Below, in pieces: positions 6,765 through 12,822 of a stretch of 12,822 bases of DNA. How positions within the stretch are numbered: the stretch's first letter is position 1; each line of letters begins with the position of its first letter. The stretch spans positions 1 to 12,822 of the forward strand of contig CAZTVF010000136.1 in NCBI GenBank assembly GCA_964616985.1. Reading direction: 5' to 3'. Origin of the DNA: CAZTVF01 sp964616985 (GTDB lineage: Bacteria > Planctomycetota > Phycisphaerae > SM23-33). A program made the translations under genes and the position numbers. The notes under the pieces were generated by a model. It was not told the DNA's origin. It saw nothing but the letters and a program-made list of their open reading frames with translations, and did not search any database.

Positions 6765-8555
6765 TCAGGGAATGTGGGGCTCCGCCTGGCCTGGGCGTCC
6801 GTAGATCTCCTTCACCGCTCCGAAGGCGAGCTTCCGGTTGCGCCGGTAGTCCACAAGGCCCTTCAGGTTCAGCTCATTCCAGTAGCCGTTGGTTACCTTC
6901 GACGGATCGCGGTAGTCCGTGAAGCAGAAGGGGAACGTGCCGACGATCTGCGGGTAGTCGCCAGCCAGCGTCAGGATCTCCCGCAGCAGATCGGCGTGGT
7001 AGTCCTCCGACCACAGGTCGCGGCCGGCCGAGACGAAGCCGCTCACCGAGTCAGCGCCGAACTCCGTCAGCAGCAGCGCAAGCTTCGGTCGACCTGCGAT
7101 GACCTTGTCGAGCATGCCTCGCATGGGCGACAAGTCGATGGGACGGCGCGCCACCGTGGCCTCCAGGCTCGCATGATCATCGTGGTTGGGCGATCGGCTC
7201 CTGTCGCTGCCATCCTGCCGAATCTGGTCATACCAACCGTAGTAGGAGTTGATGCCGAGCACGTCCACAATGTCGGCGATGGGGCCGACGATGCCGTAGA
7301 GCGCGGCGTAGGAAATGAGTCGCGTTGGATCGGCTTGGCGGACGGTGGCGGCCAACTCGCGGAAGAACGCCTCCGCCTCCGGGTTGGCCGTGTTGCACTC
7401 GTTGCCGACGCTGTAGATGGCGACGCTTGGGTGGTTGCGAGCCACGGCGATCATTTCACGGACCATCTGCCGGGCCAGAGCCTGCCATTGAGGGTCGGCA
7501 AAGCGCGTCCCTGTCTCCGCATCGCCCGGGTGATAGCAGTACACGGGCGGCTCGATCCACACCAGCAGACCAAGCCGGTCGCAGGCGTCGTAGAACGCCG
7601 CATCCATCGGGTAGTGGCACCGAACCGAGTTGCACCCGGCCTCTTTCATCAACCGTAGGTCGGTCTCGATCTGCTCCGGCGTCATCACCAGTCCGGTCAC
7701 GGGCGAGTCGTAGACGTAACAGACGCCCTTCAGCGGATAGGGTTCGCCATTGAGCCGGATGAGGCCATCGTGCATCGCGACGGTACGAAAGCCGAACGTG
7801 AAATCGCGCCGGTCGAGCACGCTCCGTACCTCGTCCAGCAGTTCGACCGTGATCGATTCCAGGTGCGGGTCCTCTGGCGACCATGGCGGCGTGTCGAAGA
7901 ACGGCACATGCACGTCGAGCACGCCGTCATCGCGAGGCGCATCTTCCCACGCGATGTCGTCACCGTTGCCAACGCGGATGGCAAGGCCGGGGCGCCAATT
8001 GAGGATACGCCCGCCGACCTTGAGTTCCCAGCCTCGGTCCGCTGGCGCCGCCTCCAGCGTGATCGCGCCCAACGCCGGGCTGGCGACGATCTCCAGGCTC
8101 ACGTCACGGTGGATACCGCCGTAGTTGAAGTAGCCCAGACACGGCGGCCACTTGATTATCGTGGCGCGGTTATCCACCTGAACGGCGAGATGGTTCGTCC
8201 CAACCTTGAGTGCGCCGGTCACGTCGACCGCGAATTCCGTATACCCGCCCTCGTGACTGCCAACGAGTTGGCCATTGACGTATACGCTCGCCAGGTAGTT
8301 CACCGCGCCGAACCGCAGCCGCGCGGTCGCCCCTGCGGGCAACTCGGGCACATCAAACTCGCGGGCAAGCCAGCAAACACCTTCGAAGATGTCGTACCGC
8401 TCGCCGTATCTCTGCCACACGCCAGGCACGGACGCCTTGAGCCAGTGCCTGCGGTTGGCCTCGGGCCGGTGGAACCCGCCGTGGATGGCATGGTACTTCG
8501 GGTCAAGATCGGCAACGAACTCCCACGTGCCGTTCAGGTTGATTGTCGTGTTCAT
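6765..8555 (-). CDS. Glycoside hydrolase family 2 enzyme, beta-glucuronidase type
   Basis: This 596-residue protein has the full GH2 layout. A jelly-roll sugar-binding domain covers about 1-160 (NLNGTWEF, ASVYVNGQLVGSHEGGYTEF, NYGGIHRDV). An Ig-like domain covers about 160-260 (ending FTFGFRTV). The TIM barrel starts at about 265 (RLNGEPYPLKGVCY, NSVRCHYPMDAAFYDACDRLGLLVW). The acid/base is E386 in SVGNECN and the nucleophile is E498 in LLLTEFGAD. Near the end N563-L-K565-G matches the N-x-K-G motif by which beta-glucuronidases hold the sugar carboxylate (N566/K568 in E. coli GusA), at nearly the same position. I therefore favour beta-glucuronidase over beta-galactosidase. No signal peptide is present, so it is probably cytoplasmic. 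The ATG at 8555 has a weak AAAGG upstream. It starts 70 bases after the toroid gene, which suggests cotranscription. It would release beta-linked glucuronate or 4-O-methylglucuronate. Confidence 0.9.
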   Translation of the reverse strand: MNTTINLNGTWEFVADLDPKYHAIHGGFHRPEANRRHWLKASVPGVWQRYGERYDIFEGVCWLAREFDVPELPAGATARLRFGAVNYLASVYVNGQLVGSHEGGYTEFAVDVTGALKVGTNHLAVQVDNRATIIKWPPCLGYFNYGGIHRDVSLEIVASPALGAITLEAAPADRGWELKVGGRILNWRPGLAIRVGNGDDIAWEDAPRDDGVLDVHVPFFDTPPWSPEDPHLESITVELLDEVRSVLDRRDFTFGFRTVAMHDGLIRLNGEPYPLKGVCYVYDSPVTGLVMTPEQIETDLRLMKEAGCNSVRCHYPMDAAFYDACDRLGLLVWIEPPVYCYHPGDAETGTRFADPQWQALARQMVREMIAVARNHPSVAIYSVGNECNTANPEAEAFFRELAATVRQADPTRLISYAALYGIVGPIADIVDVLGINSYYGWYDQIRQDGSDRSRSPNHDDHASLEATVARRPIDLSPMRGMLDKVIAGRPKLALLLTEFGADSVSGFVSAGRDLWSEDYHADLLREILTLAGDYPQIVGTFPFCFTDYRDPSKVTNGYWNELNLKGLVDYRRNRKLAFGAVKEIYGRPGQAEPHIP

Positions 8556-8625
8556 GAGTTGCCTTTGCCACCGAGACTACGATGGTCCACCACCTGCGGA
8601 TACACGGGGCCGTTTCCTTCTGGGT

Positions 8626-9753
8626 TCATTCTTGCGTCTCCATGGTCGTATCGGTGCCGGGTTGTCCCCAGAACTGCATTCCAGGACAACGTGTAAACTG
8701 CCAAGGCACACGTCCCAACTGGTGGTCGGGAAGGGCTTTTCCCATGAGTGCCAGCGAGAGCAGCCGGAACCAGGTGGGGAACATGGCACCACGGTTGGCC
8801 TCGCCCCGCAACTCCCCGTGACCGTACTCGAACGGCACGTTGCGGATGAACACGAAGCCGCCATCGGCCGCCCGATTGGTCATCACCCAGCCAGTTGCTC
8901 TCCGCAGCGCCGCCTGTATGTCGGTTCGGCGATAGTCGGTCAACTGCATCATGCGGCAGAGCGGGTCGATGGAGTCAATGTCCTCACAGGCGCTGCTCAT
9001 GAATGGTTCGGCCGGGTTGTGAACACCCCAGCCGAAGCCGCCATTGGGGTTCTGTGTCGCCAGCACGGTGTCGATGGCGCGGTCGATGTGAGGCGGCTGC
9101 ACGCCATCGTAGAAGAACAACGGCCACCAGTGATAAGCCGCCTGCACGGCATGGCTGCGCCAGACCGGATTGGAGACGTCCACCTCGCCCCAGACCCCGG
9201 TCTGCGAGTCCACATGGCACGCGGCAAGCCATTCCAGCAGCACGGCCACGGACCGGCCGGCCCGAGCATCATTGTGGAAATCCCGGCCGTACTGGAGCAG
9301 CGTGCCGACGTTCATGATCTCGTTGCCGGTCCACGCCACGCGCGAGCCCCAGTCACGTGCTTCCAGCCATCGGACCAGTGCGTCCGGATCGAGCCACGGG
9401 TCGAGCCATCGCAGCGGCTTGGCGGCGACACCATCGAGGCACGTCAGGGCTGCAACGACATGGCAGGCCAGATGCGCCCGCCCGCACCAGAGCGCGTCGC
9501 CAGCATACCAGCCCTGGCCAAAGACCACCGGATCGCGATACAGCCCATCGTCGTCCTGATGGGCCTGGAGATATGCGATCCACTCCGCGCGTTCACCAGC
9601 CGGCAGGCTGCCGAGGTCGCCAAGCAGATGCCGCGCCATGGCCGCGTAGCAGGACGAATACAGCGTCGGCGCAGCACACCCCTCCGCATATCGGTATCGC
9701 CCGGTTCCGTCGGCCCGAACGCCGGATATGAACGCCAGTGCCCTGCTTGTCAT
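8626..9753 (-). CDS. Alpha/alpha-toroid (squalene cyclase/prenyltransferase-like) protein of unknown activity
   Basis: I start this 375-residue protein at the ATG at 9753 (MTSRALAFIS), which has GGCGGAG just upstream. ATGs at 9765 and 9831 are in frame, but the extra N-terminal residues look non-coding (Arg/Ser-rich, no ribosome binding site). The chain is a run of helix pairs with the Q-x-x-x-G-G-F/W signature of toroid folds: AYLQAHQDDDGLYRD (about 60-74), VDSQTGVWGEVD (about 181-192), LATQNPNGGFGWG (about 231-243) and NRAADGGFVF (about 293-302). It also has an acidic cluster CEDIDSID (about 256-263). Terpene cyclases are normally longer (about 630 residues) and carry a DxDD site that this protein lacks. 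Several polysaccharide lyases and hydrolases share the alpha/alpha-toroid. Its place between GH10 and GH2 genes suggests a role on sugars. There is no signal peptide. Confidence 0.72.
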   Translation of the reverse strand: MTSRALAFISGVRADGTGRYRYAEGCAAPTLYSSCYAAMARHLLGDLGSLPAGERAEWIAYLQAHQDDDGLYRDPVVFGQGWYAGDALWCGRAHLACHVVAALTCLDGVAAKPLRWLDPWLDPDALVRWLEARDWGSRVAWTGNEIMNVGTLLQYGRDFHNDARAGRSVAVLLEWLAACHVDSQTGVWGEVDVSNPVWRSHAVQAAYHWWPLFFYDGVQPPHIDRAIDTVLATQNPNGGFGWGVHNPAEPFMSSACEDIDSIDPLCRMMQLTDYRRTDIQAALRRATGWVMTNRAADGGFVFIRNVPFEYGHGELRGEANRGAMFPTWFRLLSLALMGKALPDHQLGRVPWQFTRCPGMQFWGQPGTDTTMETQE

Positions 9754-9870
9754 GGCTCCGCCCATGGTCTCAACACCCTGCTTGTCGCCGCCCGGCCGCG
9801 ACCTTGCGCGCGAGCATGCCCGGTTCGCCATGTCGTCTTGCGAGAACCGAGAAAGATAAGCCGATGTCCG

Positions 9871-11076
9871 TCATACCTCCCCTCGCACCGTTACCTCGGG
9901 GATTTCCGCCGTCAGGCGAACCGTCCACGACCGGCCTTCGGCCTGAACAACGTAGGTCCCGAAGAACCCCGTGAATGTCATCGCGCCACCGCTGTCGACG
10001 GTGCCCTGTCCCTCGGTTGTCCACTGCCGGGTAATCAGGTCGATGAGCGTCTCGGCGGCTGGGCGCGGCGACCAGTCGGCATTCCATAGCGGCGCCTCAC
10101 GAATGGGTTGCGTTCGCGGCCACATGTCGGGGGCCCAGAAGTTCCAGAAATGGACACCCGCCACGCGCGGGTGGGCAAAGCACACCTCCAGCAGCCGGCG
10201 CATGTCCTGCGCGTGCAGGTCGGGGTCGGCGCTCTTGACGCCGAACTCGGTGACACGAATCGGCAGCTTGAACTGGCCAAGAAGCTCCAGTTTCTCCCAC
10301 ATCTCATCGGACGGCGCCACACGATCGCCGAAGAAATGGCCCTGAATGCCGATCCCTCCGACGGGGGCGCCTTGTTGCAGGAGCGAATCAATCAGCTCAG
10401 CGTACTTGGGCGTGTTGGCGCCGGCGAGGATGCTGTTCTCATTGAGGTAGAACCGCGCGGATGGGGCAGCCTCGTGCGCCCACTGGAAGTACGGCGCGAG
10501 GCTCTTGAAACCCAACCTGCGGCTGAACCAGTCCTGCGGGTCCGTGCCGTACTTGCCGAGCACCTCGTTGTTCAGAACGAAGTGATCGATGAACGGGCGA
10601 AAGACGCCCAGGCAGTCCCCAACGTGGTTCCGCATCGCCTGCTCCAGACCGTCGCGGTCCAACGCGCGGACCCACTCCTGGATGAAGTCCAGATGAGCGT
10701 CGGCCACATCACAGTCGTCCAAGCCGTCCCACCCATAGAAGACGGCGTGGCCGAGCAAGTGCTTCCCATGCTCGCGGGCCCACCGACACATGGCCAGGTA
10801 TGGCTCGTAACAGAACCGCCCTTGCTGCGGTTCCGTCAGGTGCCAGAAGACGGGGATGGTGACCGCGTTGAAGCACTTCTCCAGTTTCTGGAGGTACTGC
10901 TGCCCGTCGGCATCGTCGCGCTGGGCTTGCTCGAACCGCGAGCGGTACACGTAGCTGCCGATGGCAAAGTCGAGGCTCTTGAGCCGATAGCTCACCTTCC
11001 GCCCCGGCGGCAGGTGCTCGAGCCGGACCGTCAGAAGTCCTTTGCGGCTGCTACTGGTACTCGATTGGCCGACCAT
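9871..11076 (-). CDS. Glycoside hydrolase family 10 (endo-beta-1,4-xylanase-like) protein
   Basis: This is a 401-residue GH10-type protein. The ATG at 11076 is chosen because GAGGAG lies five bases upstream; the frame stays open to 11481 but that part overlaps the preceding gene and does not look like protein. GH10 marks are acid/base E171 in HFVLNNEVLGKYG, a substrate-binding GIGIQGHF (about 241-248), nucleophile E277 in LPIRVTEFGV, and the closing FWNFWAPDMW and PLWNADWSPRPAAETLIDLI. A short N-terminal beta region (LTVRLEHLPPG) and a C-terminal tail like GTYVVQAEGRSWTV flank the barrel. The loop that is usually GHTLVWHxQ reads G109-H-A-V-F-Y-G, so the expected Trp-His pair is lost and activity may differ from normal xylanases. 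No signal peptide is visible, so it may act on imported oligosaccharides. It lies 97 bases after the regulator gene and 117 bases before the toroid gene. Confidence 0.85.
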   Translation of the reverse strand: MVGQSSTSSSRKGLLTVRLEHLPPGRKVSYRLKSLDFAIGSYVYRSRFEQAQRDDADGQQYLQKLEKCFNAVTIPVFWHLTEPQQGRFCYEPYLAMCRWAREHGKHLLGHAVFYGWDGLDDCDVADAHLDFIQEWVRALDRDGLEQAMRNHVGDCLGVFRPFIDHFVLNNEVLGKYGTDPQDWFSRRLGFKSLAPYFQWAHEAAPSARFYLNENSILAGANTPKYAELIDSLLQQGAPVGGIGIQGHFFGDRVAPSDEMWEKLELLGQFKLPIRVTEFGVKSADPDLHAQDMRRLLEVCFAHPRVAGVHFWNFWAPDMWPRTQPIREAPLWNADWSPRPAAETLIDLITRQWTTEGQGTVDSGGAMTFTGFFGTYVVQAEGRSWTVRLTAEIPEVTVRGEV

Positions 11077-11081
11077 GTTCT

Positions 11082-11087
11082 CTCCTC
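11082..11087 (-). promoter_or_regulatory. Ribosome binding site fixing the GH10 start
   Basis: GAGGAG on the minus strand lies five bases before the ATG at 11076. It decides between this start and the much longer open frame reaching 11481. Confidence 0.7.
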
Positions 11088-11173
11088 GGTTGTCGCACAG
11101 GCACAACCCACGTTCCTCCGGCTTCCCCGGACCATGGCGATGCCCACGACCTTCTATGAGAACCGGCACGTTG

Positions 11174-12052
11174 TCAAGACGGAAGTTTCGCCGAAGTTTC
11201 CTGCGTGGAAGCGGTGTAACTGGGCAACAGCGGCGGCAGGTCCACGCCCTCATTGATATAGGCCTGCCAGGCAGCAAGGAGAGCGTGGACGAAGTACGTG
11301 TTTGCTTGGCCGTGCTTGCGCGGGACAGCCAGCGGGGGAAGGACGATCGTTCCATGTCTGGCCGCGCCCAACAGCGCTCGCTTGCGGTGCACACGGTTTT
11401 CCTTGGTCCGTTGTTCGCAGAACTTGGCCAGGAAATCCTCAATTTCGATAGGATCGTTGGGAACGGAGGTCCATCGGCCATCGGTTGGCGCCGCGGGCTC
11501 GGGCGTGGCTTGTCTTACGGCGGCGTCATCGCTCGATGCGGCGGGTGGATCGACTTGGACCGGCACGGGATCCTCCGCTTCCTTGGCCGAGACCGCCGGC
11601 ATGGCCGACAGCCGAACGCCCTCGCTCTGGCCGGCCAGGAGTTTCTCGACGACGCGGTCCAAGGTCCTGCCGCCCGCACGGAACGGCCGACAGATGAACG
11701 TTGTGGCGCCCCGAGACCGCATATCGGCGGCCCAGCGGAACTTGTCTTCGTCGTCCACGTCGGGCAGTCGCTCGACGATCACCGCCACCGGTGGCCTGCG
11801 GCTGGCCTTGATGGTCCTGTTGATGAAATCGAGGAAGTGCATCGAGTTTTGCATCCTCGGGTTGCTGCCCGGGCGGCAAGGAACTGCATAGTCCAAGAGG
11901 ATGCACGAGTAGCTGTTATTGTCCAGGGCTTCGCGGGCCTCGGCCAAGCTGGCCGCAAAGTCGTACTTAAGGTTCATGGTGCCAAGGATTTCGTCGATCT
12001 CTTGTCGCGTTTTTACGTCATGCTCGACCACGAGCAGCTTCTGAATCTTCAC
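11174..12052 (-). CDS. Degenerate receiver-domain protein with a planctomycete-type C-terminal domain
   Basis: From the GTG at 12052 the protein has 292 residues. That start is preceded by AAAGGAGAGG and places the first receiver strand (KIQKLLVVEHD) at the N-terminus. Residues 3-140 are a CheY-like receiver domain with D54 in CILLDYAVP at the phosphorylation site. The usual switch Thr/Ser is replaced (VAVIVERL), the conserved Lys-Pro is R122-P123 (FICRPF), and there is a long insertion after D54 (about 59-86). Residues about 150-205 are an Ala/Pro-rich linker. Residues about 207-285 (IEIEDFLAKFCEQRTKENRV ... WQAYINEGVDLPPLLP) form a basic helical domain similar to ones I associate with orphan planctomycete regulators; DNA binding is a guess. 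No sensor kinase is nearby. It is 97 bases upstream of GH10 and may control that operon. The frame continues upstream into a membrane-like segment. Confidence 0.7.
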   Translation of the reverse strand: MKIQKLLVVEHDVKTRQEIDEILGTMNLKYDFAASLAEAREALDNNSYSCILLDYAVPCRPGSNPRMQNSMHFLDFINRTIKASRRPPVAVIVERLPDVDDEDKFRWAADMRSRGATTFICRPFRAGGRTLDRVVEKLLAGQSEGVRLSAMPAVSAKEAEDPVPVQVDPPAASSDDAAVRQATPEPAAPTDGRWTSVPNDPIEIEDFLAKFCEQRTKENRVHRKRALLGAARHGTIVLPPLAVPRKHGQANTYFVHALLAAWQAYINEGVDLPPLLPSYTASTQETSAKLPS

Positions 12053-12286
12053 TGGAACCCTCTCCTTTATGGCGTGGCCCCACAGCCTCAAGCTGCGGAT
12101 GGCCAGCACAAAGAACGTCGGTGCGGCCAGATATGGCATGGCCGACCAGGCGTGGATGCGGATGGTAATGTTGCGGCGGATCAGCCACAGCACGAAGCAG
12201 GCGACGCGACAGCGGTTGTTTCACCAGACGCCGACGAGGGCGACCGTCGCGGCCCAACCAAAATAGCTCAATTGCGTCCATAGCAG
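12053..12286 (-). pseudogene. Small membrane-protein frame interrupted by TGA, in frame with the receiver gene
   Basis: On the minus strand one frame reads LLWTQLSYFGWAATVALVGV-W, then TGA at 12221-12223, then NNRCRVACFVLWLIRRNITI ... SAMPYLAAPTFFVLAIRSLRLWG and on into the receiver gene without a stop. The third codon positions are strongly G/C both before and after the TGA, so this is the frame shaped by selection. Three hydrophobic stretches suggest membrane segments. The TGA follows a TGG, so a TGG-to-TGA nonsense change is a simple explanation. No good ATG opens the frame; TTG at 12271 or CTG at 12286 are possible, and a GTG at 12193 could start the second half. The alternative overlapping frame from the ATG at 12281 has poor codon use. 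It may be a decayed gene or the remains of a membrane anchor of the regulator. I do not recognise a family. Confidence 0.45.
12059..12068 (-). promoter_or_regulatory. Ribosome binding site of the receiver-domain gene
   Basis: AAAGGAGAGG on the minus strand ends six bases before the GTG at 12052. It supports GTG as the start even though the frame is open further upstream. Confidence 0.55.
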
Positions 12287-12426
12287 CTCAGAACGAGAAG
12301 GCAGATTGCAGGGGGGATCGGCGCGGGGCGGACATGGCCGACGGTCGACATCCTGCAAACCGCCGGATTCGCATCATGCCACGTCCACCAGTGCATGCAA
12401 GGGGCGCCTCGCACGAATTTCGTTCG

Positions 12427-12684
12427 TCAGGATTCCGTGGGCGGCGCAACGCGGCACGGCAGCGATGGTTCTGGCGAAGGAGTCTGTGGTGAAAAATCTT
12501 TGCCGACAGGCTTCGGCAAGTCTTGGGGATCTGGCGGCGGCTGGAGGGGGATGATGTTGGTCATGCCTACGTGGCCGACAGGTCGGCGCCGATCGGCGAA
12601 GACGAGGGCGAGGAACCTCGGCGGCAAGCGAACTGGAACGATGTTCGGCTCAATGCTGCCGGGGGTCGGTCGACAAGAACTCAT
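12427..12684 (-). CDS. Small proline-rich hypothetical protein
   Basis: This is an 85-residue frame from the ATG at 12684 (MSSCRPTPGSIEPNIVPVRL), with GGGAG nine bases upstream. A further in-frame ATG lies seven codons upstream, at 12705, but it would put the ribosome binding site inside the gene. The N-terminal half carries VPVRLPPRFLALVFADRRRP. The C-terminal half is rich in Pro and Ser with no predicted fold (PLQPPPDPQDLPKPVGKDF). There is no membrane segment or signal peptide. Codon bias is moderate, so the gene is less certain than its neighbours. It lies upstream of the broken membrane frame and the receiver gene on the same strand. I recognise no family and give no function. Confidence 0.4.
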   Translation of the reverse strand: MSSCRPTPGSIEPNIVPVRLPPRFLALVFADRRRPVGHVGMTNIIPLQPPPDPQDLPKPVGKDFSPQTPSPEPSLPCRVAPPTES

Positions 12685-12712
12685 TGCGGTGTCTCCCGCA
12701 GGCAACCGTTGG

Positions 12713-12730
12713 CACGCCGCGAACGGCGTG
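12713..12730 (-). promoter_or_regulatory. Perfect UUCG-loop hairpin upstream of the small hypothetical gene
   Basis: On the minus strand CACGCCG-TTCG-CGGCGTG forms a seven-base-pair perfect stem capped by the very stable UUCG tetraloop, 28 bases before the ATG at 12684. No T-run follows it. It may be a terminator-like or mRNA-stabilising element for a gene beyond the right edge, or a 5' leader structure of the small gene. Confidence 0.5.
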
Positions 12731-12822
12731 GTGTCTCTACCCGCTACCAGGTTGACGGTTGTTCACGGGCGAATCCGTGGCCCCAAAGCGACATCCATGT
12801 CACTGTGCAGAGAGCTTATCAC

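Noticed and set aside
8389..10089. Long plus-strand open frame of 566 codons
   Set aside because: It is antisense to the toroid and GH2 genes and has an Arg/Pro/His-rich composition typical of a shadow frame.
11172..11177. Perfect TTGACA hexamer on the minus strand at the end of the receiver gene
   Set aside because: No acceptable -10 box lies at 16-18 bases; the nearest candidate, CATAGA, is only 13 bases away. It probably arises by chance at the stop codon.
11077..11481. N-terminal extension of the GH10 frame
   Set aside because: The extra 135 codons overlap the receiver gene, are Arg/Ser/Pro-rich, and are made unnecessary by the strong GAGGAG site before 11076.
12018..12281. Minus-strand frame from the ATG at 12281 (MDAIELFWLG...)
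   Set aside because: Its third codon positions are poor in G/C while the overlapping frame has strong bias and hydrophobic segments, so the other frame is the one under selection.
1..12822. CRISPR arrays, tRNA or rRNA genes, intact insertion sequences
   Set aside because: No regularly spaced repeats, cloverleaf sequences, rRNA segments or complete transposase with terminal repeats were seen on either strand.

Overview
This is a GC-rich window in which every gene I can support lies on the minus strand. It most likely comes from a planctomycete (Planctomycetota). Two things point there: a DUF1580-type small HTH protein at the left edge, and a C-terminal H-X9-DG pseudopilin-type module on a large exported beta-helix protein. 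Verrucomicrobiota or Lentisphaerota also use H-X9-DG modules and uroporphyrinogen-decarboxylase-like (URO-D-like) proteins in carbohydrate clusters, so the phylum is an inference.

Layout in transcription order, right to left. (1) 12427-12684, a small proline-rich protein of unknown function, preceded by a UUCG hairpin at 12713-12730. (2) 12053-12286, a membrane-segment reading frame broken by an in-frame TGA and running straight into (3), a degenerate receiver-domain protein at 11174-12052. (4) 9871-11076, a divergent GH10 xylanase-type protein. (5) 8626-9753, an alpha/alpha-toroid (squalene-cyclase/prenyltransferase-like) protein. (6) 6765-8555, a GH2 enzyme with the N-x-K-G motif of beta-glucuronidases. 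(7) 3372-6425, an exported IPT-like plus pectate-lyase-3 beta-helix protein with the H-X9-DG tail. (8) 2022-3014 and (9) 558-1667, two distinct URO-D/methyltransferase-superfamily proteins. (10) 1-280, a DUF1580-like protein truncated by the window edge.

Genes 4 to 6 are closely spaced (117 and 70 bases between them) and look like an operon. Genes 7, 8 and 9 each follow a gap of about 340-360 bases and may have their own promoters. A plausible reading is a locus for breaking down uronic-acid-containing plant polysaccharide. The exported beta-helix protein would act or bind outside the cytoplasm. The GH10, toroid and GH2 proteins, none with a visible signal peptide, would process imported oligosaccharides. 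The URO-D-like proteins might handle O-methyl groups, as on 4-O-methylglucuronate. That last link is a hypothesis; no corrinoid protein or transporter is seen here.

Both flanks look accessory: a DUF1580 protein at the left, and at the right a broken membrane frame with a degenerate regulator. Between genes 7 and 8 lies a probable gene remnant next to several hairpins. I see no tRNA, rRNA, CRISPR array or intact insertion sequence.
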